NCBI GenBank assembly: GCA_002455375.1
Contig: DKKR01000037.1
Coordinates: 1 to 5,072, forward strand
DNA: 5,072 nt
DNA from: Bacteroidetes bacterium UBA6661
Lineage (GTDB): Bacteria > Bacteroidota > Bacteroidia > AKYH767-A > OLB10
Direction: 5' to 3'
A program made the position numbers and the translations under genes. Positions 1-5,072 of this stretch are shown here, piece by piece (position 1 is the first letter of the stretch; every line of letters starts with the position of its first letter). The notes below the pieces were generated by a model. The model worked only from the letters and a program-made list of their open reading frames with translations, searched no databases and had not been told where the DNA came from.

Positions 1-3
1 TCT

Positions 4-13
4 TGCTAAAGCA
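4..13. repeat. Partial REP-like repeat, core GCTAAAGC
   Basis: The 10-mer TGCTAAAGCA here is the reverse complement of the centre of the palindrome at 63-82 (positions 68-77). Only a 3-bp stem (TGC/GCA) forms around the TAAA loop, so it is weaker than the two palindromes to its right and may be a decayed copy. A 4-bp stem GCAT/ATGC (11-14 with 21-24) overlaps it. Apart from these repeats I see nothing in the first 57 bases; the region lies outside any supported gene and may belong to a feature cut by the window edge. Confidence 0.45.
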
Positions 14-57
14 TGAGGCTATGCAAAAATTATTCCTCATTCTCTTGATACCGGGTT

Positions 58-82
58 AAAAACTCCGTGCTTTAGCACGGAG
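58..82 (-). terminator. Rho-independent terminator of the transposase gene, built from a REP-like palindrome
   Basis: Positions 63-70 (CTCCGTGC) and 75-82 (GCACGGAG) form a perfect 8-bp GC-rich stem around a 4-base loop (71-74). Read on the minus strand, the stem is followed directly by five T (complement of 58-62). That is the layout of an intrinsic terminator, 31 bases past the transposase stop codon. On the plus strand no T-run follows the stem, so the terminator is directional. The stem centre shares the GCTTTAGC core with two nearby repeats, so the element is probably both a REP-like repeat and a terminator. The structure is seen directly; termination activity is inferred. Confidence 0.72.
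63..82. repeat. REP-like palindrome 1
   Basis: This is a perfect palindrome with 8-bp arms and a TTTA loop (TAAA on the minus strand). It shares the loop and the flanking GC/GC pairs with the palindrome at 106-121, while the outer arm bases differ (CTCCGT against GAGG). Short GC-rich palindromes with a common core beside a Y1 transposase gene are the hallmark of REP sequences acted on by RAYT proteins. The family assignment is inferred, because only one genomic site is visible here. Confidence 0.6.
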
Positions 83-105
83 GACAAAAAACATCTCTCA
101 CCAAA

Positions 106-121
106 GAGGGCTTTAGCCCTC
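106..121. repeat. REP-like palindrome 2, overlapping the transposase stop codon
   Basis: Positions 106-111 (GAGGGC) and 116-121 (GCCCTC) pair perfectly around the loop TTTA at 112-115. The transposase stop codon TAA (complement of 113-115) lies in this loop, and the last two sense codons (GAG GGC, Glu-Gly) form one arm. The hexamer CTCACC flanks it as a direct repeat at 97-102 and 119-124. With 63-82 it forms a pair spaced by 23 bases, the kind of close pair seen in REP doublets and at IS200/IS605 right ends. Confidence 0.6.
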
Positions 122-544
122 ACCTTTAATTCCATAACGATCCAGAAATTCTGCACACTCCTGTTGAAAAGTTCGTTTATGATGATGTTTTTCCTGCCCA
201 TCAATATAATCTCTAACTTTTTGTAATGCAGACTCACTTACAGAGGCTGCATAATATTCATTCGCCCACTCAAACTTTGTTTCAGTTATTTTTTCCTTAT
301 TTGCCCAAAATGCCGATTCGCCTTTTATTAATTGCATAGCCTTGGCGATACTCATATCGGCATTTAACCGCATTAAACAATGCAAATGGTCGGTATATCC
401 ATTTATTCTGTCAATGTAGATATCTTTTATTCTAGCGTTCTCTCTAATATGATGGATGATTTTACCCCGAATATCGTTAGTCATAACGGGTTGTCTGTAC
501 TTTGTACTCCACACTGCATGTATTATTATTTTTATAAATGCCAT
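113..544 (-). CDS. tnpA: IS200/IS605-type Y1 HUH transposase (RAYT-like)
   Basis: This 143-residue protein belongs to the Y1 transposase family, single-domain enzymes that nick and join single-stranded DNA at hairpin ends through a 5'-phosphotyrosine intermediate. The HUH metal-binding motif is at residues 53-55 (His-Leu-His in DHLHCLM). The candidate nucleophile is Tyr113 in VRDYIDGQEKHH, the usual position in the C-terminal helix; the family phrase KRTFQQE follows at 123-129. The N-terminal strand IIIHAVWSTKYRQP (6-19) and the FEWANEYYAASVS block (91-103) are also typical. The length is normal for TnpA/RAYT (about 140-160), so it looks intact. The ATG at 544 precedes the family's usual N-terminus and has no Shine-Dalgarno. 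No TnpB or IscB partner is visible. It is transcribed away from asnB and ends inside a palindrome. Whether it is an active IS200-like element or a domesticated RAYT cannot be decided from one copy. Confidence 0.9.
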   Translation of the reverse strand: MAFIKIIIHAVWSTKYRQPVMTNDIRGKIIHHIRENARIKDIYIDRINGYTDHLHCLMRLNADMSIAKAMQLIKGESAFWANKEKITETKFEWANEYYAASVSESALQKVRDYIDGQEKHHHKRTFQQECAEFLDRYGIKGEG

Positions 545-575
545 ACTATGCCAATAGGATTGCAGTTAACAATGA

Positions 576-583
576 CAAATATA
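576..583 (-). promoter_or_regulatory. Predicted -7 box for the transposase gene
   Basis: Read on the minus strand this is TATATTTG, an exact match to the Bacteroidota -7 consensus TAnnTTTG. Transcription would start near 569-571, leaving a leader of about 25 bases before the ATG at 544, which is a normal arrangement. No clear TTG is found at the -33 position (only a TTT around 602-604), so this is a half-matched promoter. Confidence 0.45.
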
Positions 584-620
584 CTATTTGTATAAATAAA
601 GAAACGATAATGTAATACAG

Positions 621-628
621 TATATTTG
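621..628 (+). promoter_or_regulatory. Predicted -7 box for asnB, almost no leader
   Basis: TATATTTG matches the Bacteroidota TAnnTTTG consensus exactly and lies seven bases before the asnB ATG at 636. With the usual 5-7 base gap, transcription would begin at about 633-635, giving an mRNA with a leader of only a few bases or none. No TTG sits 19 or so bases upstream; the nearest, at 588-590, is about 30 bases away. The box is therefore supported by the -7 match and by its symmetry with the opposite-facing box, not by a -33 element. Confidence 0.45.
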
Positions 629-635
629 TCCGTTT

Positions 636-2534
636 ATGTGTGGAATCACCGGTTTTGTTGACTTTAATGGCAACAGCAATATACAGACTTTGAAAAGCAT
701 GTCTGATGCACTATTGCATAGGGGTCCTGATGATGAAGGTCATGAAATCATCAACCATCATAAAACGCAAATTGGCTTTGGCTTTCGAAGGCTTGCTATT
801 ATAGACCTAACAGCGGCAGGGCACCAACCTATGAAAAGCCCTGATGGCAGGCTTACAATTATTTTTAATGGTGAGATTTACAATCATGCCGAACTACGTA
901 CAATTTTAGAATCAAAAGGTCATAGCTTTAAATCACATAGCGACACGGAAGTTATCCTTCATTCCTACATGCAATGGGGAATAAGTTGTATTGAAAAATT
1001 TACCGGAATGTTTGCCATTGCACTTCATGACTCACATCAAGAAAAGCTTTTTTTGATCAGAGACCGTGCAGGGGTTAAGCCTTTGTTTTGGTATTTCAAA
1101 AATGACTTAATGCTGTTCGGATCTGAATTAAAAGTGTTTCATCAACATGATGCTTTTAAAAAAGAAATAGACAGAGGTGCATTAAGTTTATATTTTCAGC
1201 ATGGCTACATTCCAGCACCTCATTGTATTTTTTGTGATACATATAAACTCATTCCCGGACATTTTTTAACTATAGATTTAAAAAATAAAAATGTACAGAC
1301 AACCTGTTATTGGAATGTAACAGATTTTTACAACAAACCGAAACTGAAAATTTCTGAAAGTGATGCCATTGAAGAAACAGAGAAAATTCTTTCAAAAGCC
1401 TTCAAATACCGCATGGTTGCAGATGTTCCTGTAGGTGTTTTTTTAAGTGGTGGCTATGATAGTTCGCTGGTGACGGCTTTGCTTCAAAAAGACAGCATGC
1501 AAAAGATTAAAACTTTTACTATAGGATTCGAAGAAGAAAGTTATAATGAAGCACCACATGCCAGGAAAGTTGCCGCACACTTAGGCACCGAGCATCATGA
1601 ATTTACCTGCACCTATCAAGAAGCGATGGACATTATTCCATTAATTCCTGAAATATCAGACGAGCCTCTAGCCGATTCATCCATCATTCCCACCTATTTG
1701 GTGAGTAAGTTAGCCAGAAAGCAGGTAACGGTTGCCCTTAGTGCTGATGGGGGCGATGAAACTTTTGCAGGCTATACAAAATACGCAAAGGCTTTAAATT
1801 ATCTCAACAAGTTAAAACAGCTTCCTTCATTTGCTAAATCACTTTCACAAATTCCGGCTTTCTTTTGGCAAAAAGTTTCACCCAGTAATCTTGCTATTCC
1901 CGACAGAGCACATAAACTACAATTAATACTTAAGGCCAGGCACCCGGTAGAGGCGTTTAACATCATCACACAGGGAATGACAAAAAAAGAAGTTCAAAAT
2001 CTATTGTTACACGAAGCTAAATTCCCTTTGTCCGCATTTGAAGAATTTGAGAAACTTAAAACAGATGACCTGCTTGACCACTTTTTGTGGCACGACTACA
2101 ATACTTTTTTACCGGATGATATTCTCCAAAAGGTTGACCGTGCAACAATGGCTGTAAGTCTTGAAGGCAGAGAGCCACTGCTTGATCAACATATCGTAGA
2201 ATGGGCAGCACAGTTGCCTGCATCGTTTAAGTTAAATAAAAATGTCCCTAAGTACCTTTTGAGGAAATTAACCCATAAGTATATTCCAAAAGAAATTATG
2301 GATAGAGAAAAAATGGGGTTCCAAATACCGGTTAATAAATGGATGAAAAATGAGCAACAAGAACTTTTATTTTCATGCATCAACAAAAAAGCCTTAAACC
2401 ACTCTGGATTTCTAAATGCTAAAAAAGTTGAAAAAATGATTTTTTCCTATTATTCCGGTAATAATAATGTTGATTTTTATAGGATATGGAAAATTTTTGT
2501 TTGGCAGCTTTGGTTTAACAAATGGATAGATTAA
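636..2534 (+). CDS. asnB: Glutamine-dependent asparagine synthetase / AsnB-type amidotransferase
   Basis: This 632-residue cytoplasmic enzyme has two domains. The N-terminal class II glutaminase (about 2-200) releases ammonia from glutamine; the C-terminal synthetase domain (about 245-600) uses ATP to adenylate a carboxylate and amidate it. The start is fixed by Met-Cys-Gly: Cys2 becomes the N-terminal nucleophile after Met removal. Further glutaminase residues are RGPDDEG (29-35), Arg51-Arg52, FNGEIYN (77-83) and Asp103. The ATP pyrophosphatase loop is SGGYDSS (271-277), with SADGGDE (369-375), the FLPDDILQKVDRATM block (491-505) and LEGREPLLD (509-517) following. All key motifs are present and the length is normal for the long AsnB form. 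The DEPLADSSIIPTYLVSKLA stretch (342-360) and LEGREP in place of the E. coli-type LEARVP resemble AsnB homologues of polysaccharide loci, so the acceptor may be a sugar acid and not aspartate; this is inference. A flippase gene lies 1.5 kb downstream on the same strand. There is no Shine-Dalgarno. The end overlaps the next gene tail to tail. Confidence 0.95.
   Translation: MCGITGFVDFNGNSNIQTLKSMSDALLHRGPDDEGHEIINHHKTQIGFGFRRLAIIDLTAAGHQPMKSPDGRLTIIFNGEIYNHAELRTILESKGHSFKSHSDTEVILHSYMQWGISCIEKFTGMFAIALHDSHQEKLFLIRDRAGVKPLFWYFKNDLMLFGSELKVFHQHDAFKKEIDRGALSLYFQHGYIPAPHCIFCDTYKLIPGHFLTIDLKNKNVQTTCYWNVTDFYNKPKLKISESDAIEETEKILSKAFKYRMVADVPVGVFLSGGYDSSLVTALLQKDSMQKIKTFTIGFEEESYNEAPHARKVAAHLGTEHHEFTCTYQEAMDIIPLIPEISDEPLADSSIIPTYLVSKLARKQVTVALSADGGDETFAGYTKYAKALNYLNKLKQLPSFAKSLSQIPAFFWQKVSPSNLAIPDRAHKLQLILKARHPVEAFNIITQGMTKKEVQNLLLHEAKFPLSAFEEFEKLKTDDLLDHFLWHDYNTFLPDDILQKVDRATMAVSLEGREPLLDQHIVEWAAQLPASFKLNKNVPKYLLRKLTHKYIPKEIMDREKMGFQIPVNKWMKNEQQELLFSCINKKALNHSGFLNAKKVEKMIFSYYSGNNNVDFYRIWKIFVWQLWFNKWID
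2531..2534. other. Shared TTAA: overlapping stop codons of two convergent genes
   Basis: The palindrome TTAA holds both stop codons: TAA at 2532-2534 ends asnB on the plus strand, and the complement of 2531-2533 ends the T9SS cargo gene on the minus strand. There is no intergenic DNA and I see no hairpin with a T-run on either side, so each transcript is likely to run into the 3' end of the other gene unless it ends by a factor-dependent route. Confidence 0.85.
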
Positions 2535-3943
2535 TATACTACCATTTTCTTATAAACTGTTTTATTGTCCCAACTTAGTTCTATTAAATATAATCCAGCC
2601 AAAAAAGCCATGTTAATTTCTTTCAACAGTGGAAACGCTGTTCTTTCATGGTAAGCTAAATTCCCCATTGCATCGAATATTTTTATAGCTATATCGTTAT
2701 GCAAATTAGGTTCGGGTAAACTAATTTCAAAACTACCATTGTTTGGATTGGGTGAGATTGAGATAGCATGTGAATTGTTTAATTCTCTAACCGTAGAGTT
2801 CAAACACTCTGCACCTACTGCCCTTGACAAACCAAATGTAGAAACTTTAAAATTAAGATAAACTCCATTATCAACAAAGCCACATTGTGCTCCGCTATTG
2901 TTAGGAGAATTGATTACACTAACATAATTTGCGCCACACTTAGCTAAATAGATTTTATCATCTGGCCCTCTTTGTAAATATCCTGTAGCACCAGAAAATC
3001 CGGGGCAATTGAATCCAGTAATATTACCAATACTAGTTTCAGAACCGGTTATTGTAGCTGCATTACCTGAACTTAAATCAAATTGTAAAACTGAGGAAGA
3101 GTTATATACCGATAAATATAATTTCGATGCATCAGCTGAAAATTCAACGCCCCAGGCGGCCGGGTACGTTTTATTAAGTAAAATTTGATTACTTACTTGG
3201 CCAGATGCAACATTAAAATCAAAGATCTCAACGGTTCCACTTTGAAAATTAACATTTACAATGCGACTTCCATCTTTGGAAAGACTCATTTGTCCTGCTG
3301 TACTATTCACAACGCCATAAGGCCCTGCTGGTATAAATGTTCCTATAGAACTGACGACAGCTACAGTATCTAATCCGTTATTTGTTATTTTATAACTGCA
3401 AAATTCATTTGAATTTCCTCTGTGTGTAATCAGCCAAGTAAATTTTTCAGTACATGTATAAATACCGGCAAGTTTTTCAGTTGAAGGATTCTGAAGCACT
3501 GTACCTTTTTGAGTGACTGCACCTGCACCTGCTGCCAAACTCATATCCACAATTGAATATTTTAATCCCCCTGATGCACCAAAACCATCTGCTGTAAAAA
3601 CATAATAAATTGAATTACTAAAAGGCTGCTTTACGATAATTGCTGCCTGCCCACCTGTTGTACTACCTCCTATATTTACACCATTACTCATAAGCAAATG
3701 ATTCGAATTCCAAATCATTTGACCATCTGTATAAAACAATAAGTTACCCGCAGAATCACAAATTGAACTTGCATTATCGTAAGTCATTATTGCTCCATTT
3801 GTCACTGCTACTGGATTGCCTGAGTTAAAGTCTATTCCTGCCTGATTGCCAAAATACCAAATGTTAGATTCCTTTTGTCCTCTAGCCTCCAACACCAAAC
3901 ACATCAACGCCAAGAAGTTGAAATAAAGTAAAAATTTTTTCAT
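2531..3943 (-). CDS. Exported propeller-like protein with T9SS type A sorting domain
   Basis: The 470-residue product is a predicted cell-surface or secreted protein of unknown function. Residues 1-22 are a Sec signal peptide: two Lys, a hydrophobic core, then Ala-Arg-Gly before Gln23, a common Bacteroidota cleavage site. The body (about 27-385) begins with NIWYFGNQAGIDFNSG, an opening I recognise from Bacteroidota surface proteins. It contains repeated strand-turn units such as LSKDGSRIVNVNF (221-233), FSADASKLYLSVY (268-280) and LQRGPDDKIYLA (323-334), which suggest a beta-propeller fold. The last 77 residues (394-470) are a T9SS sorting domain: ISPNPNNGSFEI, KIFDAMGNL, AGLYLIEL and the ending KKMVVY. 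T9SS carries such proteins across the outer membrane and removes the domain. Seven Cys lie in the mature part. The ATG at 3943 gives a complete signal peptide and has a well-placed promoter. The gene runs opposite to both neighbours, so it is a separate transcription unit. No catalytic motif is visible. Confidence 0.9.
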   Translation of the reverse strand: MKKFLLYFNFLALMCLVLEARGQKESNIWYFGNQAGIDFNSGNPVAVTNGAIMTYDNASSICDSAGNLLFYTDGQMIWNSNHLLMSNGVNIGGSTTGGQAAIIVKQPFSNSIYYVFTADGFGASGGLKYSIVDMSLAAGAGAVTQKGTVLQNPSTEKLAGIYTCTEKFTWLITHRGNSNEFCSYKITNNGLDTVAVVSSIGTFIPAGPYGVVNSTAGQMSLSKDGSRIVNVNFQSGTVEIFDFNVASGQVSNQILLNKTYPAAWGVEFSADASKLYLSVYNSSSVLQFDLSSGNAATITGSETSIGNITGFNCPGFSGATGYLQRGPDDKIYLAKCGANYVSVINSPNNSGAQCGFVDNGVYLNFKVSTFGLSRAVGAECLNSTVRELNNSHAISISPNPNNGSFEISLPEPNLHNDIAIKIFDAMGNLAYHERTAFPLLKEINMAFLAGLYLIELSWDNKTVYKKMVVY

Positions 3944-3964
3944 GCTTTAATTTAATTATTGGTT

Positions 3965-4009
3965 ACTCTTGCTAACAAAATTACACCAAATAAATTAAGA
4001 AACAAGAGT
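3965..4009. repeat. 7-bp inverted repeat framing the T9SS-gene promoter
   Basis: ACTCTTG (3965-3971) and CAAGAGT (4003-4009) are exact reverse complements 31 bases apart. One arm contains the -33 TTG of the minus-strand promoter and the other covers its expected start site, so the pair could be an operator. Seven bases in AT-rich DNA can pair by chance, and the role is speculative. Confidence 0.3.
3976..4005 (-). promoter_or_regulatory. Bacteroidota-type promoter of the T9SS cargo gene
   Basis: On the minus strand, TTG (complement of 4003-4005) is followed after exactly 19 bases by TAATTTTG (complement of 3976-3983), an exact TAnnTTTG box. Spacing and both elements fit the consensus for the primary Bacteroidota sigma factor. 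Transcription would start near 3969-3971, giving a leader of about 26 bases before the ATG at 3943. This is the best promoter in the window. No comparable plus-strand promoter for the flippase gene was found in the same 77-bp spacer; the nearest box, TACTCTTG at 3964-3971, has one mismatch and no -33 partner. Confidence 0.7.
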
Positions 4010-4020
4010 TAATTAACAAA

Positions 4021-5072
4021 ATGGGCGTCATTCAAAGGCAAGGATTAAAAAATACCATTACCACCTACTTGGGTATTGCCATTGGGTTTGTGAGTCTCAT
4101 AGTCATTCAACCTCAGTTTCTCACCAAGGAAGAGCTTGGGCTTACCCGCATACTGTATTCTTTCTCCATTTTAGTTGCCATGTTTGTTCCGTTAGGAATT
4201 GGCAATGCCACCACCAGGTATTTTCCACTTTTTAAAGACAGCAATAAAAACCATCATGGCTATTTTGCCTTCATGATGCTGTTTCCTGTTTTAGGCTTTG
4301 TGCTGACAACAATAGTGTTGCTGTTGTCCAAAGATTTTATCATGGCACAATATGTTAAAGAATCACCCTTGCTGACTGACTTTTTTTACTATATATTTCC
4401 ACTCACTTTTATTCTTGCCATTATTTCATGCCTGAATGTTTACTGTTATGCCAACTACAAGTCCACCATACCTGCTTTTTTAAATGATGTTGTGGCAAGG
4501 GTGCTTGTTATCGTTGTCATTAGCATATATTACCTGAAATGGATTACCCTCAATGAGTTTATAGCATGTTATGTAGGCTTGTATGGCATACAACTCCTAT
4601 TGTTGTTTGTTTATGTTTTTGTATTTGACAAGCCTGTGTTTAAAATAGACTGGGCCTATTTCCGGGAGAAAAATACTGGTAAGCTCATCAGCTATGGTCT
4701 TTTGTTATGGTTTGCCGGTGTGGCCTCTATAGGCCTCAAGTATCTTGACAGCATCATGCTGGGCAAATACCTGCCCTTAAGTTTTGTGGGGGTGTATGCT
4801 ATTGCCGCTTTTATTCCAACGGTGATAGAGGCTCCTATGACTGCATTGGAAAAGATTGCAGCCTCTCGAATTTCTTTTGCATGGGCCGAAAACAACAGAA
4901 AAGAGATATTAGAAATTTATCGCAAGTCTTCATTATACATGCTTGCATTGGGCGGTTTGTTGTTTGTGGGTATCAACATCAACATTATTAACCTGCTGAG
5001 TTTTTTGCCCGAAGGATATCAGCAGGGTGCATCTGTAGTGCTTATTATCAGTTTCGGAACTTTAATTAATAG
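4021..5072 (+). CDS. Polysaccharide flippase-like membrane protein (Wzx/MATE-like), 3' end beyond the window
   Basis: An open frame of 350 codons plus two bases runs from ATG 4021 to the window end without a stop. The product is highly hydrophobic, with about ten likely membrane spans so far: roughly 12-31, 43-62, 81-102, 121-140, 158-174, 181-200, 222-239, 254-274, 304-326 and 337-350 onward. The opening (IQRQGLKNTITTYLGIAIG, then QPQFLTKEELGLTRIL at 30-45 and GIGNATTRYFP at 59-69) is characteristic of Bacteroidota oligosaccharide flippases of the MOP superfamily, which move lipid-linked sugar units across the inner membrane. Family proteins usually have 12-14 spans and 420-510 residues, so some 70-160 residues are probably missing. 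No signal peptide or Shine-Dalgarno is seen; the ATG follows an AT-rich spacer and places the first span normally. The spacing to the divergent T9SS gene is 77 bp. Substrate is unknown; asnB nearby favours a surface polysaccharide over a lipid II role, with moderate confidence. Confidence 0.88.
   Translation, partial: MGVIQRQGLKNTITTYLGIAIGFVSLIVIQPQFLTKEELGLTRILYSFSILVAMFVPLGIGNATTRYFPLFKDSNKNHHGYFAFMMLFPVLGFVLTTIVLLLSKDFIMAQYVKESPLLTDFFYYIFPLTFILAIISCLNVYCYANYKSTIPAFLNDVVARVLVIVVISIYYLKWITLNEFIACYVGLYGIQLLLLFVYVFVFDKPVFKIDWAYFREKNTGKLISYGLLLWFAGVASIGLKYLDSIMLGKYLPLSFVGVYAIAAFIPTVIEAPMTALEKIAASRISFAWAENNRKEILEIYRKSSLYMLALGGLLFVGININIINLLSFLPEGYQQGASVVLIISFGTLIN

Larger units (their letters stand above)
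574..630. repeat. Perfect 12-bp inverted repeat in the divergent tnpA/asnB spacer
   Basis: GACAAATATACT (574-585) and AGTATATTTGTC (619-630) are exact reverse complements separated by 33 bases. Each arm contains the -7-like box TATATTTG pointing outward, one toward the transposase and one toward asnB. The left arm can also pair locally: ACAAATA (575-581) with TATTTGT (585-591) makes a 7-bp stem with a TAC loop, so two alternative structures compete. The repeat may be a shared regulator site, a pair of matching promoters, or the left-end hairpin of the IS200-like element. The pairing is seen; the role is not known. Confidence 0.6.

Noticed and set aside
12..17. Lipoprotein signal (lipobox) in the T9SS cargo protein, Cys at residue 15 (window coordinates here are residue numbers)
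   Set aside because: The Leu-Ala-Leu-Met-Cys run lacks the small residue at -1 expected before a lipidated Cys, and a good signal peptidase I site follows at Ala-Arg-Gly before Gln23.
1..124. CRISPR array or riboswitch suggested by closely spaced palindromes
   Set aside because: The repeats differ in length and outer sequence, spacing is irregular, there are only two good copies, and no cas gene or conserved riboswitch core is present.
37..237. 66-codon minus-strand frame overlapping the 3' end of the transposase gene
   Set aside because: It is in another frame of the transposase and its palindromes, and the translation shows no family features.
380..595. 71-codon plus-strand frame antisense to the transposase start
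   Set aside because: Its sequence is the antisense reading of conserved transposase codons; it runs into the AT-rich spacer and has no recognisable domain.
587..628. TTG at 588-590 as the -33 element of the asnB promoter
   Set aside because: It lies about 30 bases from the TATATTTG box, well beyond the usual 17-23 base spacing.
2186..2386. 66-codon minus-strand frame inside asnB
   Set aside because: It is antisense to a conserved part of the synthetase domain and has no start context or homology that I recognise.
3185..3373. 62-codon plus-strand frame inside the T9SS cargo gene
   Set aside because: It is antisense to the propeller-like body; composition and content look like a chance frame.
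4692..4895. 67-codon minus-strand frame inside the flippase gene
   Set aside because: It is antisense to membrane-span codons, which often give long open antisense frames.

Overview
The window reads as a stretch of chromosome from a low-GC member of the Bacteroidota. Three independent signs support this. There is a cargo protein with a C-terminal type IX secretion (T9SS) sorting domain. Promoter boxes fit the Bacteroidota -7 consensus TAnnTTTG. Start codons are preceded by AT-rich DNA without Shine-Dalgarno sequences. I cannot name a genus.

Layout, left to right. Positions 1-121 hold a cluster of short palindromes sharing the core GCTTTAGC/GCTAAAGC. One also works as an intrinsic terminator, and another overlaps the end of a minus-strand gene for a small Y1 HUH transposase of the IS200/IS605-RAYT type (113-544). 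A 91-bp divergent spacer (545-635) carries a perfect 12-bp inverted repeat; each arm contains a TATATTTG box, one pointing at the transposase and one at asnB. asnB (636-2534, plus) encodes a complete glutamine-dependent asparagine synthetase-type amidotransferase. Its tail overlaps by 4 bp (TTAA) the tail of a minus-strand gene (2531-3943) for a 470-residue exported protein with a propeller-like body and a T9SS type A sorting domain. After a 77-bp divergent spacer with a well-formed promoter for the T9SS gene, a plus-strand gene for a multi-span polysaccharide flippase-like protein starts at 4021 and runs off the window end.

How the genes may work together. An AsnB-type amidotransferase close to a Wzx/MATE-like lipid-linked oligosaccharide flippase suggests the edge of a surface-polysaccharide (O-antigen or capsule) locus, where such amidotransferases can amidate sugar acids. 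The T9SS gene lies between them on the opposite strand, so it is not in an operon with either. T9SS cargo is often anchored to surface lipopolysaccharide, so a link is conceivable but is inference only. The RAYT-like transposase and its palindromes look like an independent mobile or domesticated module next to the locus. I saw no strong sign of a wholly new system; the most distinctive items are the palindrome cluster fused to the transposase 3' end and the symmetric divergent promoter.
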